A DNA stretch of 64,000 nt from JACDAN01 sp963802375 (lineage in GTDB: Bacteria; Actinomycetota; Thermoleophilia; Gaiellales; Gaiellaceae). Of the stretch, positions 16,325 to 24,188 are shown piece after piece (the first letter of the stretch is position 1; each line of letters opens with the position of its first letter). Both the position numbers and the translations under genes were made by a program. The stretch is from the NCBI GenBank assembly GCA_963802375.1, contig CAWDIJ010000010.1:868001-932000 (forward strand). The letters are read 5' to 3'. Below the pieces are notes generated by a model. That model was not told the DNA's origin. It worked only from the letters and a program-made list of their open reading frames with translations, and did not search any database.

Positions 16325-16470
16325 CAGTTGGCCTCATCGAACAGCTTGCCGACCTTCGGCTCAGGAAACTCATTGCTCATGTCCGCGAGGAGCCCACCAC
16401 GAGCTCCGCCAGCCCCAGGCCGAGCTTCCCCACCAGCGGTGCCAGCGGCACGCGGATTTTGCTCGTCCAT
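16324..16470 (-). CDS. Small remnant reading frame upstream of the phage fragment
   Basis: 48 codons from ATG 16470, Gly/Ala-rich (GTAGGEARPGAGGARGGLL) and ending EFPEPKVGKLFDEAN. Overlap with the DUF2190-like start suggests both came from the same phage structural operon; it may be the tail end of a head protein gene. Unrecognised. Confidence 0.4.
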   Translation of the reverse strand: MDEQNPRAAGTAGGEARPGAGGARGGLLADMSNEFPEPKVGKLFDEAN

Positions 16471-16485
16471 ACGCAGTGAGAACGC

Positions 16486-16520
16486 GCTAGGCGGGAGCCC
16501 GCCATGGGCTCCCGCCTAGC
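16486..16520 (-). terminator. Strong hairpin terminator of the membrane-protein operon
   Basis: GCTAGGCGGGAGCCC pairs with GGGCTCCCGCCTAGC over 15 perfect bp around GCCAT, six bases after the last gene of the four-gene operon. Confidence 0.85.
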
Positions 16521-16526
16521 TCACTC

Positions 16527-16805
16527 CTACAGGCGGTCGTCGTCTCTGTCGCGGTGGTCGCTGCCGCTCTTCGCCAGGCCTCGGCTGACCATGTAGCCGA
16601 TCGCCACAGCCGCAACCAGCGTCCACGCGCGAGGTGCGTCGAAGTTGTCTGCCTGCTGTGCGGCCACGAGCAGTGCCGCAATCACTCCGACCATCGCCCA
16701 GAACTCGGTCGTCAGGAACGAGACCTTTGTCTCCTCGCGTCGGGCCATCGTCGGCCGAGACGTCGCGAAGCGGCGATCGTCGGTCGTTGTATCGCGTGTT
16801 GCCAT
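16527..16805 (-). CDS. Small membrane protein, last gene of DUF3618/holin operon
   Basis: 92 residues. A polar N-terminus (RDTTTDDRRFATSRP) is followed by two membrane helices (EFWAMVGVIAALLVAAQQA and APRAWTLVAAVAIGYMVSRG) and a charged end (SGSDHRDRDDDRL). This N-out/C-in hairpin type is usual downstream of DUF3618 genes in actinobacteria. AAGGGGGT precedes the ATG. It probably works with its operon partners in the envelope; no enzymatic motif. Confidence 0.7.
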   Translation of the reverse strand: MATRDTTTDDRRFATSRPTMARREETKVSFLTTEFWAMVGVIAALLVAAQQADNFDAPRAWTLVAAVAIGYMVSRGLAKSGSDHRDRDDDRL

Positions 16806-16832
16806 GTTGAACCCCCTTCTTGTCGTGTCTGG

Positions 16833-17453
16833 CTAGGCCGCGCCGGTTCCGGTAGAGGTCGGCTCCGGCTGCTTGACGTTGTCCTGGAGCGTCTCGCTCA
16901 GTTCCTGGCGCTGCTGGCTGGCCGAGTCGGACGCCGCGCTCGCGGCATCCTGAGCAACCTGCTTGCCGCGCTCGAGTGCCTCGCTCCCGGTCTCCTTGAC
17001 CGTGTCCTTGACTTGCTCGGCCATCTCGCCGATGTGCTCGTCCTCCATGCGGGTCGACGGGACGAGCAGCCCCACGAGCAGGCCGGCGGCGCCTCCGGCG
17101 ACCACCAGCCCAACCGGGCTCTGCTTCGACACGCCCACCTTACGGGCGCCGTCGGCAACCTGGTGCGTGTCCGGGACGGCGCCAGTGATTGTCGAGACGA
17201 CACGGTCTGCGCCGCCGACGACCGCGTCCTTCCCGGAACCGACCGCGCCGAAGATCGCGTTCTTCTTCCTCGAGACGGACTCCGACATACGGCCCTTGAC
17301 ATCCGCCTTGTGACCGAGTGCACCCATCGTGTCGCCGATCTGCGACCGGGTGTAATCGATATCGGCGCGGATTTCGTCGGCCGGCCGAGCGTCGCCGAGC
17401 TGGGCTCGCGTCTCGTCTAGTTGCTGTCTGATCCGATTTGTGTCTTCGCCCAC
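16833..17453 (-). CDS. DUF3618 domain protein
   Basis: 206 residues. The DUF3618 signature is EIRADIDYTRSQIGDTMGAL followed by GHKADVKGR. A Gly/Ala/Leu-rich membrane segment (VGLVVAGGAAGLLVGLLVPS) lies near residue 125 and the C-terminal third is an amphipathic helix rich in Ala, Ser, Gln and Lys (GKQVAQDAASAASDSASQQR). These proteins are inner-membrane, with long helices in the cytoplasm, and are encoded with holin-X and DUF883-like proteins. The gene overlaps its upstream neighbour by 37 bp, so translation is coupled. Confidence 0.85.
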   Translation of the reverse strand: MGEDTNRIRQQLDETRAQLGDARPADEIRADIDYTRSQIGDTMGALGHKADVKGRMSESVSRKKNAIFGAVGSGKDAVVGGADRVVSTITGAVPDTHQVADGARKVGVSKQSPVGLVVAGGAAGLLVGLLVPSTRMEDEHIGEMAEQVKDTVKETGSEALERGKQVAQDAASAASDSASQQRQELSETLQDNVKQPEPTSTGTGAA

Positions 17454-17917
17454 TGGACGTCCTCCTTGACTGAATTGACGGTTTGTTCGGGAACGAGCGG
17501 TCCTGCTTCCTGCACGCGGTTCTTGCCGACGGAGAAGAGGACGGCGGCGACCACCGCGTAGGCGGCACCAACCAGCAGGGCCGCGAGCCAGTTCGGCATC
17601 ACACCGTCGAGGGCGAGAATCAGGAACGCCGTAAGCGCACCGCCCGCCAGCAAGGCGATTCCGCCCGCGACGCCGATCAGACCCGCCCCGGCGCCTGCCT
17701 TCTTTCCCTTCTCGCTCATCTCTGCCTTCGCCAGCTGCAGCTCCTGGCGGGCGAGGGTCAGAACGCCTTCGCCCACGCGGGTCGCCTCGGCGCGAGCGAA
17801 ATCGAGCTCCTGCTTTACGAGCGTCCTCGTCTCCTGAGCGAGCTGCCGAACCAGGTCGGCGGTCGACTCGTCGAGCAGCTCCCCCTGCCGCGTGTCGCTA
17901 TTGACGGGACTTGTCAT
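17417..17917 (-). CDS. Actinobacterial holin-X / DUF1469-type membrane protein
   Basis: 166 residues from ATG 17917 (preceded by GAGGGGCGAG); the open frame extends upstream to 17998 but lacks coding character there. An N-terminal helix (STADLVRQLAQETRTLVKQE, LTLARQELQLAKAEMSEKGK) is followed by a membrane hairpin (GLIGVAGGIALLAGGALTAF and LLVGAAYAVVAAVLFSVG). The name holin-X is historical; in chromosomes these are taken to be envelope proteins, not lysis proteins. Overlaps both neighbours. Confidence 0.85.
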   Translation of the reverse strand: MTSPVNSDTRQGELLDESTADLVRQLAQETRTLVKQELDFARAEATRVGEGVLTLARQELQLAKAEMSEKGKKAGAGAGLIGVAGGIALLAGGALTAFLILALDGVMPNWLAALLVGAAYAVVAAVLFSVGKNRVQEAGPLVPEQTVNSVKEDVQWAKTQIGSDSN

Positions 17918-18455
17918 CGAACTCGCCCCTCTCGAGCCCGGACGCCGGCGAGAGCGCCGGCTGCGTGTAACGATCGTTTTGCTCGGTGGCGCCATCACCA
18001 GTGTTGGACGCCTTGATGAAGCGGGCCACGAGGAACCCGAGCGTTGCTCCGCCCATCACGGCGACCCAAGGCCGCCGCCGAGCGAACTGCTGAGCGTCGC
18101 GGAGAAGCCGGTCGCCGTCCGCCTGTGTGAGGTACGTGCCAAGCCGCTCGACAGGCTGTGCAGCCCGCTCGGCGTACTGCGCGGTTCCGGTCTTGCCCTC
18201 CTGGCGCAGCTGATCGCCGACTCGACGGAGCGCATCCGCCGTCGTCGTTACCTCCTCGCCGGCCTCCGTGGAGCGATCATCGAGCTGGCGGCGGATTCCC
18301 TCTCCCGCCTGAGTGCGAAGCTCCTGTGCTTTCTGACCCATCTGTTGGCGGACTTCGCCTCCGGTCTCCTGCACCTTCTGCATCGCCTGCTCCGTCGTCG
18401 ACTGCTCGTTTTGGCCGTCGGCGGGAGCACTGCGCTCGTACGTGATCTCGGTCAT
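17898..18455 (-). CDS. ElaB/DUF883-like membrane-anchored helical protein
   Basis: 185 residues, first gene of the four-gene minus-strand operon, with GAGGAGAGGG before its ATG. The N-terminal two thirds form a long amphipathic helix (QEQAMQKV-type, EGIRRQLDDRSTEAGEEVTT, RRVGDQLRQEGKTGTAQYAE). A C-terminal membrane segment after RRRPWVAVMGGATLGFLVAR is the hallmark of the ElaB/YqjD/DUF883 group, which in E. coli tether ribosomes or respond to stress. The last ~30 residues are polar. Overlaps the next gene by 20 bp. Confidence 0.75.
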   Translation of the reverse strand: MTEITYERSAPADGQNEQSTTEQAMQKVQETGGEVRQQMGQKAQELRTQAGEGIRRQLDDRSTEAGEEVTTTADALRRVGDQLRQEGKTGTAQYAERAAQPVERLGTYLTQADGDRLLRDAQQFARRRPWVAVMGGATLGFLVARFIKASNTGDGATEQNDRYTQPALSPASGLERGEFDDKSRQ

Positions 18456-19224
18456 GACCCTCTCCTCGTCGTTGAGTAGTCGGCGTCAAGTACCCACCGC
18501 AACTCCTTGGAAACGCGGATGAGCAAACCGAAACAAAGCCAGCGGCTGCACGCCCTCCCGGGCACCAGTGGGGGTGCGACGACGGCTGACCTAAGCAGTT
18601 CGGCTACTAACACCGGGTCAACGTCCGGTTCCGCCCTTGGCCGTGGGATCGACTCGCCGGGTTCCACGTCGGCACGGCTAAGCGAAGCGCTGGCCGGGTC
18701 GGACGCGGCATCCTGCGAATCCCTTGCAAAGTTCTAACGGCCCCTTGACGGAGCACTAACGACCAGCGGGAACCACGGATGCGGGGGAGAGGATGAGGGG
18801 CCGCGCTCGCTGGGGTCTAAGGCGGCTGCGGCCCCTCTCTGGAACGTAGGAGCACCCGATCCCGGGCAGCGGTGCGCTCCTACAACGGTGAAGATACCCC
18901 TCGCCCTTCTTCAGGTGACCTGTCCGTCTTCATGCTCGAGCTCCCGGGGTGAAGGCTCTCCGGCTGCGAGTTGACGGCGCTTCGATTCTCGTGTTTGGGG
19001 ATCCATATGCTGACGGACGGTCCGCTCACAACGAGTCGTATAGAACTGCCTGCGCTGGGAACAGCGGCGGTGCGGCGGGGTCGGCACCGACCGAGGGTTT
19101 GGGGTCCGTGAGTCCTTGCCGCACCTCCCAGCAGGTCGGCCCACGGCCAAGGCGTTCCGCACGTGGGCAGTGGAGATCTGTACAGAGGAGCCGGCAGCGG
19201 TTTAGGCCGAATCACGGAGGGAAG
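18456..19224. other. Gene-poor region with two hairpins
   Basis: No frame is convincingly coding; a Ser/Thr/Gly-rich frame at 18519-18737 and a minus-strand frame at 18911-19162 have no family features. Two stem-loops follow each other: GAGGGGCCGC/GCGGCCCCTC (18795-18837, 23-base loop) and GTAGGAGC/GCTCCTAC (18846-18883). They may be terminators or part of a structured RNA. Confidence 0.45.
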
Positions 19225-19608
19225 ATGCCCCAGGAAATGCAGCGGCTGATGGAGGAGCGGATCGCCCGGAACCAGGCGACTTTCCGCACGGCCAACGAGC
19301 GCATAGGCGCGGCGGCGGGCGTCTACGACGTCGCGACGCCAGTGCCGTTTATTTGCGAGTGCGCCGATCCGACCTGCACTGAGGTCGTACGCCTAGAGCT
19401 CGATCAGTACGAGGAGATTCGGTCGGATTCCCGTCGCTTCTTGAACGTGCCCGGTCACCAGACGGCAGCGCAGGGGGTGAGCGTCGTAGTGGAAGAGCGG
19501 AACGGCTACGTCATCGTGGAGAAGATGGGCCATGCCGGCGAGATCGCAGAGGCACTCGACGAGAGAGACGCAGCTGAAGACCTTGCCGAGGCTGCTTCCG
19601 AGGAGTAG
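19225..19608 (+). CDS. CEC-motif small protein, paralogue 1
   Basis: 127 residues from ATG 19225 (GGAGG six bases upstream). The N-terminal helix RNQATFRTANERI is followed by a cysteine cluster ICECADPTCTEVVRLEL, then YEEIRSDSRRFLNVPGHQ and a beta strand pair (VVVEERNGYVIVEKMG); the end is acidic helix. C-x-C-x4-C offers three metal ligands. It is a clear paralogue of the next gene and shares the cluster with a P-loop protein at 39.4 kb. Families of this design occur widely in actinobacteria as hypothetical proteins (recalled). Function unknown; zinc binding is inferred. Confidence 0.75.
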   Translation: MPQEMQRLMEERIARNQATFRTANERIGAAAGVYDVATPVPFICECADPTCTEVVRLELDQYEEIRSDSRRFLNVPGHQTAAQGVSVVVEERNGYVIVEKMGHAGEIAEALDERDAAEDLAEAASEE

Positions 19609-19614
19609 CGCCCC

Positions 19615-19944
19615 ATGGAGGAACGCGAGCGACGTATTGGGCTAAACGAAGCGGTCTTCCGCGAAGCGAACGAGCGGATTCGGGAGGTGAACGAGACGTT
19701 CGCCACGCTGACCGATGAACTCATGTTGGTCTGCGAGTGCGGTCACGGCACGTGCGCCGAGCAAATTTCGATGAAGCCGGGCGAGTATGAGGCGCTCCGC
19801 GCCCAGCCTGCGGATTTCGCGATCGTGCCGGGCCACGAGATACCCGACGTTGAAGAGGTCATCGCGCGAGGCGAGGAATACGCGATTGTCAGAAAAAACG
19901 AAGGCACCCCACGCCGCGTCGCCGAGGTCACCGACCCCCGGTGA
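19615..19944 (+). CDS. CEC-motif small protein, paralogue 2
   Basis: 109 residues, six bp after paralogue 1. The same order is seen: helix LNEAVFREANERIREVNETF, cysteines LVCECGHGTCAEQISM, then EYEALRAQPADFAIVPGHEI and EEYAIVRKNEG. Roughly a third of residues match the first copy. The tandem arrangement suggests duplication followed by divergence and possibly a heterodimer. Unknown function. Confidence 0.75.
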   Translation: MEERERRIGLNEAVFREANERIREVNETFATLTDELMLVCECGHGTCAEQISMKPGEYEALRAQPADFAIVPGHEIPDVEEVIARGEEYAIVRKNEGTPRRVAEVTDPR

Positions 19945-20144
19945 AAGGGAAGGCGATGGCCCATCAACCGGATCGATTTCTCGAGATCTAGCTCGCTGAC
20001 CATCTCGCCGCGCTATGCGCGTCCTGAGATCGGCTTGGGAGGACGAGGGTCGCGGGGCTACCTCGCCCTCGTTGCCCGGGGTCTGGGCGACGACCGTATC
20101 CAACCTCGCGGTCTCGCCGACATCCCTCTGCGATCATCGCTCTG

Positions 20145-20327
20145 GTGCGTTTCACGGTCACGATCGAGGGGGCGGGTTGGACCGACGTTCAGCAGCTCGA
20201 GCTTCCCCGCCTTCCCCGCGAAGGGGAGCTGATCGAGACGAAGTACGGGACCTGTCGGGTGACCCACTCAGAGGCGACGCCAGATGCCGAGCCCGTAGCC
20301 GGAAAGGTCGTCTGCTCGATCAGTTGA
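20145..20327 (+). CDS. Small beta-rich protein, unknown function (MRFTVTI...)
   Basis: 60 residues from GTG 20145: MRFTVTIEGAGWTDVQQLEL, then PREGELIETKYGTCRVTHSE and GKVVCSIS. Layout matches the small proteins at 13.5 and 14.0 kb: N-terminal strand, a Pro-x-Glu-Gly turn, a RV strand and a V-V-C ending. No ribosome site is obvious, so the start is uncertain. Confidence 0.5.
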   Translation: MRFTVTIEGAGWTDVQQLELPRLPREGELIETKYGTCRVTHSEATPDAEPVAGKVVCSIS

Positions 20328-20463
20328 CCGAACGATTAGCAGCCACCACGGTTCGGGCCCGGCAAGCCCGAGAGCACAACGGGGCCGAATCCCGGCCACC
20401 GTCATGGACCCTCATGCGGCCTCGTGGGCCGCGAGTCCGGCGTGCGATAGCGTGACCGGCCCG

Positions 20464-20865
20464 ATGAGCAGATTCGTCGTCGACTGCGGCGCCGTCCTGC
20501 ACTTGGCGAGTGAGGGGATCGAGGTCTCGGCCGAGCACGAGCTGCTTGCGCCGACGCTCTTGCGCTCGCAGACGCTGTCTGTCCTGCACGAGGCCGTGCA
20601 TCGGGGCGAGATGCCCGCGGATGTCGCTCTCGACAGTCTCGATCGCATCTGGGCAATGCCGATCCGCCTCCTCGGCGACGCCGTGCTGCGGCGGAACGCC
20701 TGGAAGATCGCCGATCAGCTGGGCTGGAGCGAGACCTACGACGCCGAGTACGTCGCTCTCACGAAGCTGCAGGCAGACGCGTTCGTAACCCTGAACGCGG
20801 AGCTCGCTCGCCAGGTGGAAGGCATCGTCCCCACGGCGACGATCGACGCGCTGAGAAGAGAGTGA
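20464..20865 (+). CDS. PIN-domain protein (VapC-like ribonuclease), no antitoxin seen
   Basis: 133 residues. The N-terminus RFVVDCGAVLHLA provides the first PIN aspartate, LLAPTLLRSQTLSVLHEAVH gives the glutamate-type region and TYDAEYVALTKLQADAFVTL carries the AEY/D acidic cluster characteristic of PIN nucleases. Such proteins are usually the toxin of a VapBC pair, cutting tRNA or rRNA. No AbrB, RHH or Phd-like antitoxin gene lies directly upstream; the 60-residue gene at 20145 does not look like one. GTG 20452 is an alternative start. Confidence 0.82.
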   Translation: MSRFVVDCGAVLHLASEGIEVSAEHELLAPTLLRSQTLSVLHEAVHRGEMPADVALDSLDRIWAMPIRLLGDAVLRRNAWKIADQLGWSETYDAEYVALTKLQADAFVTLNAELARQVEGIVPTATIDALRRE

Positions 20866-20883
20866 GCGCTCGAAGGGTCGAAC

Positions 20884-20910
20884 GAGGGGGAGGCTCGATG
20901 CCTCCCCCTC
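20884..20910. terminator. Bidirectional hairpin terminator
   Basis: GAGGGGGAGGC and GCCTCCCCCTC pair perfectly around TCGAT, between the convergent PIN and Cys-repeat genes. Confidence 0.82.
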
Positions 20911-20937
20911 GGGCCGCAGGGCCGGACCTCCCAGGCC

Positions 20938-21468
20938 TTACGGCCTCTTCGACTTCGATGAGACGCACTTGCCGAACGCATTCGCCTTCCCGCCGTACTT
21001 CGCGGTGAAGGCAGTGCGGTCGGCGGCGCGCTCGGCCTTGCAGGCCTTGGCGGCCTTCATCGTGGCCGCTTCCTGCTGCGCGTTCGCCGTCATCGTCTTC
21101 GACGAGACGCACTTGCCGTACGCGTTGCGGTCGTTTCTGTTCTTGCCGTAGAACTCGGCAAAGGACTTGCCGCCGTGCGCGGCCCGGAAAGCCGCTTCCG
21201 GCATGGCCATCTCGGCCTTGCACGTCTTCGCCGCGTTCGTCCGGTTGGCCGCCGCGGCACGGGCGTGCTTGGAGACGCACTTGCCCATGGCGTTGGCGCC
21301 TGTCCCGCCCGGCGCGTACAGTGACTTGAAGTTCGCGAGGCCCAGCGTGACGAGCTCGTTCTTACAGAACTGCGCCGGGCTCTTGCCCTGCCCGCCGTTC
21401 TCGGCCAGCGCCGACGGAGCCAGGACGAGCGCGGCGATCAGGAGGAGAAGACAGTGCTTCATGTTCAT
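20938..21468 (-). CDS. Secreted protein with three two-cysteine repeats
   Basis: 176 residues. Signal peptide MNMKHCLLLLIAALVLAPSALA with GGAG upstream. The mature part is three repeats, each starting at a Cys-Lys-x-Glu and ending in N-A-(M/Y/F)-G-K-C-V-S: FCKNEL ... NAMGKCVSK; TCKAEM ... NAYGKCVSS; ACKAER ... NAFGKCVSS. The middle of each contains F and Y-G or H-G-G. Six cysteines in three pairs suggest one disulfide per repeat. The family is known to me only as hypothetical secreted proteins of Thermoleophilia. Function unknown; export and stability outside the cell are the only firm inferences. Confidence 0.75.
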   Translation of the reverse strand: MNMKHCLLLLIAALVLAPSALAENGGQGKSPAQFCKNELVTLGLANFKSLYAPGGTGANAMGKCVSKHARAAAANRTNAAKTCKAEMAMPEAAFRAAHGGKSFAEFYGKNRNDRNAYGKCVSSKTMTANAQQEAATMKAAKACKAERAADRTAFTAKYGGKANAFGKCVSSKSKRP

Positions 21469-21611
21469 CAGTGGTGCTCCTTCGTTTTCTTAGGTTGGGG
21501 GTCGCCTGTCAGTGAGGTAGACCCGCTGCCCACCCGGAACCGGCGCATTGGGCTCGTAAATTTTCGGTAAGCAGCCGTTTTTCGGCCACAAGAGGCCGCA
21601 TAGTTCGGTTG

Positions 21612-22949
21612 ATGTCAGCGCTGTTCCGCGGACTAGGCGCGCCGGCCTTCGATCGCATCTACCGTCGCCACGCAGCGGGCGTCTACCGCTACGTCTACGC
21701 GGTGCTCGGGAACCACGCGGACGCGGAGGACGTCACGCAGCAGACGTTCCTCAACGCCTACCGCGCGATGGCCCAGGGCACGAAGCCGCGAAAGGCCGAG
21801 AACTGGCTGCTGACGATCGCGCACAACGAGGTGCGCCGCCACTTTCGGCGGACCCTCGGCAAGCCCATCGAGGTCGAGCTGGACGAGGAACTGGCGGATC
21901 CGACGCCGGACGTCGGCGACCCGAGCCTCGCCGACGTCCTACGCGCCCTCCAGCACTTACCCCCGTCGCAGCGCGCGGCGCTCGTCATGCGCGAGTTCGA
22001 GGGGCGTTCGTATGCCGAGATCGCGGAGATCCTCGAGGTGACGCCCGACGCGCTCGAGGGACTCCTCTTCCGTGCCCGCAGAGGCCTCGCCGAGCAGCTC
22101 GAAGGGGCGCTCAGGTGCGCCGATGCCGAAGACGTGCTTCTGCGCAGCCTGGACGGCCGGCTTCCCCGCCGTGAGTCCCGCCGCTTGAAGGAGCACCTCC
22201 GCGAGTGTCCGGCCTGCGTGCGGTTCTCGACCGTCCAGAAGCGCCAGCGCTCGCTCCTGAAAGGATTGTCGGTGCTGCCGATACCGGCCTCGCTCTATCT
22301 CTTCCGCGGCGAGCAGGCCGCGCTTGCGGCGACCGGTGTCGGGACCGCGACGGCGGCGGGTGGAACCGCGGCCGTCGGCGGCGGCGCGGCCGCGACCGGG
22401 GTCCTCGGCCTCGTGGTCAAGGCGGCGGCAGTGACGGCGAGCGCAGCCGTCGTCGGCGGCGTGGGGTACGGCGTCACCACAGGGTCCGCAACGGCGGCGA
22501 AGGCCGAGCGCCGGGCTTCGCACGTCGCTGCGGTCGGGCAAACGCGCCTCGGACAGAGGGCGGCCGAGGTTCACGCGGCGCTCAGCCGAGGCGAACGGCC
22601 CGGACCCGCGCGCCCGGCCAACGCGCGTTCGCGTCGGAAGGCGTCGAAACCGAAGACGCAGCCGGCTCGGGCCCGTGCTGCCGAGCAGCATGCCCGCGGG
22701 AAGAAGCAAACGGCCAGGCGGTCGCATCGGCCCGCGGATGCGGCGCCGGAGAAGGCGTCCCCGCAGGGGAAAGAGTCGCGCAAGCCGTCGGCGTCTCGAG
22801 CGACCGTGCCGCCCGACCGCGCGGAGAAGGCGGCAAGGCGCGGACGACCGACCGCGAAACGCACCCGGCCCGTGTCGTCCCGGCCGAAGCCAGTCTCGAA
22901 GAAGCCGACCCCGACGAAACAGGCTCAGCGGGAGGAGACGGCCGCGTAG
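21612..22949 (+). CDS. ECF sigma factor fused to zinc-finger, membrane segment and basic tail
   Basis: 445 residues, more than twice the normal ECF size. Region 2 (FDRIYRRHAAGVYRYVYAVL, DAEDVTQQTFLNAYRA) and region 4 (GRSYAEIAEILEVTPDALEG) are intact. They are followed by a zf-HC2-like anti-sigma finger (LKEHLRECPACVRF, H-x3-C-x2-C), a Gly/Ala/Val-rich hydrophobic stretch (about residues 235-300) that may cross the membrane, and a 150-residue Lys/Arg/Pro/Ala-rich disordered tail. It looks like a sigma and anti-sigma joined in one chain, so regulation may be internal. ATG 21612 directly follows an in-frame TTG. No separate anti-sigma gene is nearby. Confidence 0.85.
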   Translation: MSALFRGLGAPAFDRIYRRHAAGVYRYVYAVLGNHADAEDVTQQTFLNAYRAMAQGTKPRKAENWLLTIAHNEVRRHFRRTLGKPIEVELDEELADPTPDVGDPSLADVLRALQHLPPSQRAALVMREFEGRSYAEIAEILEVTPDALEGLLFRARRGLAEQLEGALRCADAEDVLLRSLDGRLPRRESRRLKEHLRECPACVRFSTVQKRQRSLLKGLSVLPIPASLYLFRGEQAALAATGVGTATAAGGTAAVGGGAAATGVLGLVVKAAAVTASAAVVGGVGYGVTTGSATAAKAERRASHVAAVGQTRLGQRAAEVHAALSRGERPGPARPANARSRRKASKPKTQPARARAAEQHARGKKQTARRSHRPADAAPEKASPQGKESRKPSASRATVPPDRAEKAARRGRPTAKRTRPVSSRPKPVSKKPTPTKQAQREETAA

Positions 22950-23042
22950 ATAGGGAAGCGGACCGGATCAGCGGCCGAAGTAGCTTTCCGCTAGACCAAC
23001 GGCGCCACCCAACCTGCGCCGGGTGGTGATGCGCATCTACCT

Positions 23043-24188
23043 CTAGGCGAGCTCCGGGTGCCGGACCTGGAGGCGCGCCGTGCGATAGCGGATCACCTCG
23101 TACGCGACCACGAGCGAGCAAACGGCGCTGACCAGTGCGAGTGCGGCCAGTGCCGGTATCACGACCGCGACGGGAATCAAGGCGAGGAGCACGGCGGCGC
23201 CGACGGTCCGGCGCCGGAAGACGTAGCCGGTCGCTCGAAAGAGGAACGCGATGTGCCCGAGCAGGTAGAGGGCTGCGCCGCCACAGAGTCCCATTGCGGG
23301 CACGGTGTCGAGCGACTCACCGACGTGGTCGAGCGTCGTCTTGAGGCCGAGGGCGAAGAGCACGATGCCGGCGACCATCGGCAGGTGAAGGTAGCTGTAG
23401 GCGTGCAGCGCGAGGCGGTGCCGCTCAAGGCCCGTCGACTCCGTGAGCCGCCGCCGCGCGATGATCGAGGCTACGTCGAAGTAGAGCCACCAGAGCGCGG
23501 AAATGACGACGATTCCGAGCGACGCGGCCGCGATGACCCCCGGATCGAGGTCGAAACCGGCGCCGACGCCGATCGCGATGAGCGACTCGCCGAGAGCGAT
23601 CAAGACGATCAGCCCGTGCCGCTCGGCGAAGTGCTCGGGCGCCATTGCCCAGCCGCGTCCCACGCCGATCACGGCCGGTCCGAGGTAATCGATCGTGAGA
23701 GCAACGACCCACACGGCGATGCGCTCGTTTCCGTCGAGGAATCCGGCCAGCACGAGCAGCAGGGCGCCGAAGAGCGCCGTCGGGACGAACCGGAGGAGCG
23801 CACCCCGGCTGTCGGGATCGTCGCGAACGACGGTTGCGGAGAGCACGAGGTGGAGGACGCGGACGAGGAGGTACGCGACACCGAACAGCACCGCGTCGTC
23901 TCCGAACGCGCCCGGAACCGCCAAGGCGACGCCGAACATCGAGCCCATCGAGGCGAGCATCACCAGCCGGACGCCACCTTCGTCCACGTCCGTCGCGCTG
24001 GTCAGCCAGGCGTAAGCGGTCCAGGCCCACCAGAGCGCAACGAGGACGAGCAGCCCGCGGAAGACTCCACCCCATGTCGGGTCGTCCGCGAGCATGATCG
24101 TCACCTGGGTCATCGCGAACACGAAGGTCAGGTCGAAGAAGAGCTCGAGCGGCGTGATCTCGTGCTCGTCCCGCTCGGAGACGCTCAT
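23043..24188 (-). CDS. ltrA: Low-temperature-requirement A (LtrA) family membrane protein
   Basis: 381 residues with about ten membrane segments. The N-terminus ITPLELFFDLTFVFAMTQVT is the LtrA signature, and ERHGLIVLIALGESLIAIG in the middle is also typical. LtrA was named in Listeria from a low-temperature growth mutant; the molecular activity is unknown. Its ATG overlaps the stop of the upstream 124-residue membrane gene (ATGA), so they form an operon. The open frame extends beyond 24188 but only this ATG fits the family. Confidence 0.93.
   Translation of the reverse strand: MSVSERDEHEITPLELFFDLTFVFAMTQVTIMLADDPTWGGVFRGLLVLVALWWAWTAYAWLTSATDVDEGGVRLVMLASMGSMFGVALAVPGAFGDDAVLFGVAYLLVRVLHLVLSATVVRDDPDSRGALLRFVPTALFGALLLVLAGFLDGNERIAVWVVALTIDYLGPAVIGVGRGWAMAPEHFAERHGLIVLIALGESLIAIGVGAGFDLDPGVIAAASLGIVVISALWWLYFDVASIIARRRLTESTGLERHRLALHAYSYLHLPMVAGIVLFALGLKTTLDHVGESLDTVPAMGLCGGAALYLLGHIAFLFRATGYVFRRRTVGAAVLLALIPVAVVIPALAALALVSAVCSLVVAYEVIRYRTARLQVRHPELA

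Noticed and set aside
18507..18737. 76-codon Ser/Thr/Gly-rich plus-strand frame
   Set aside because: No ribosome site, no motif, low complexity; not enough to call a gene.
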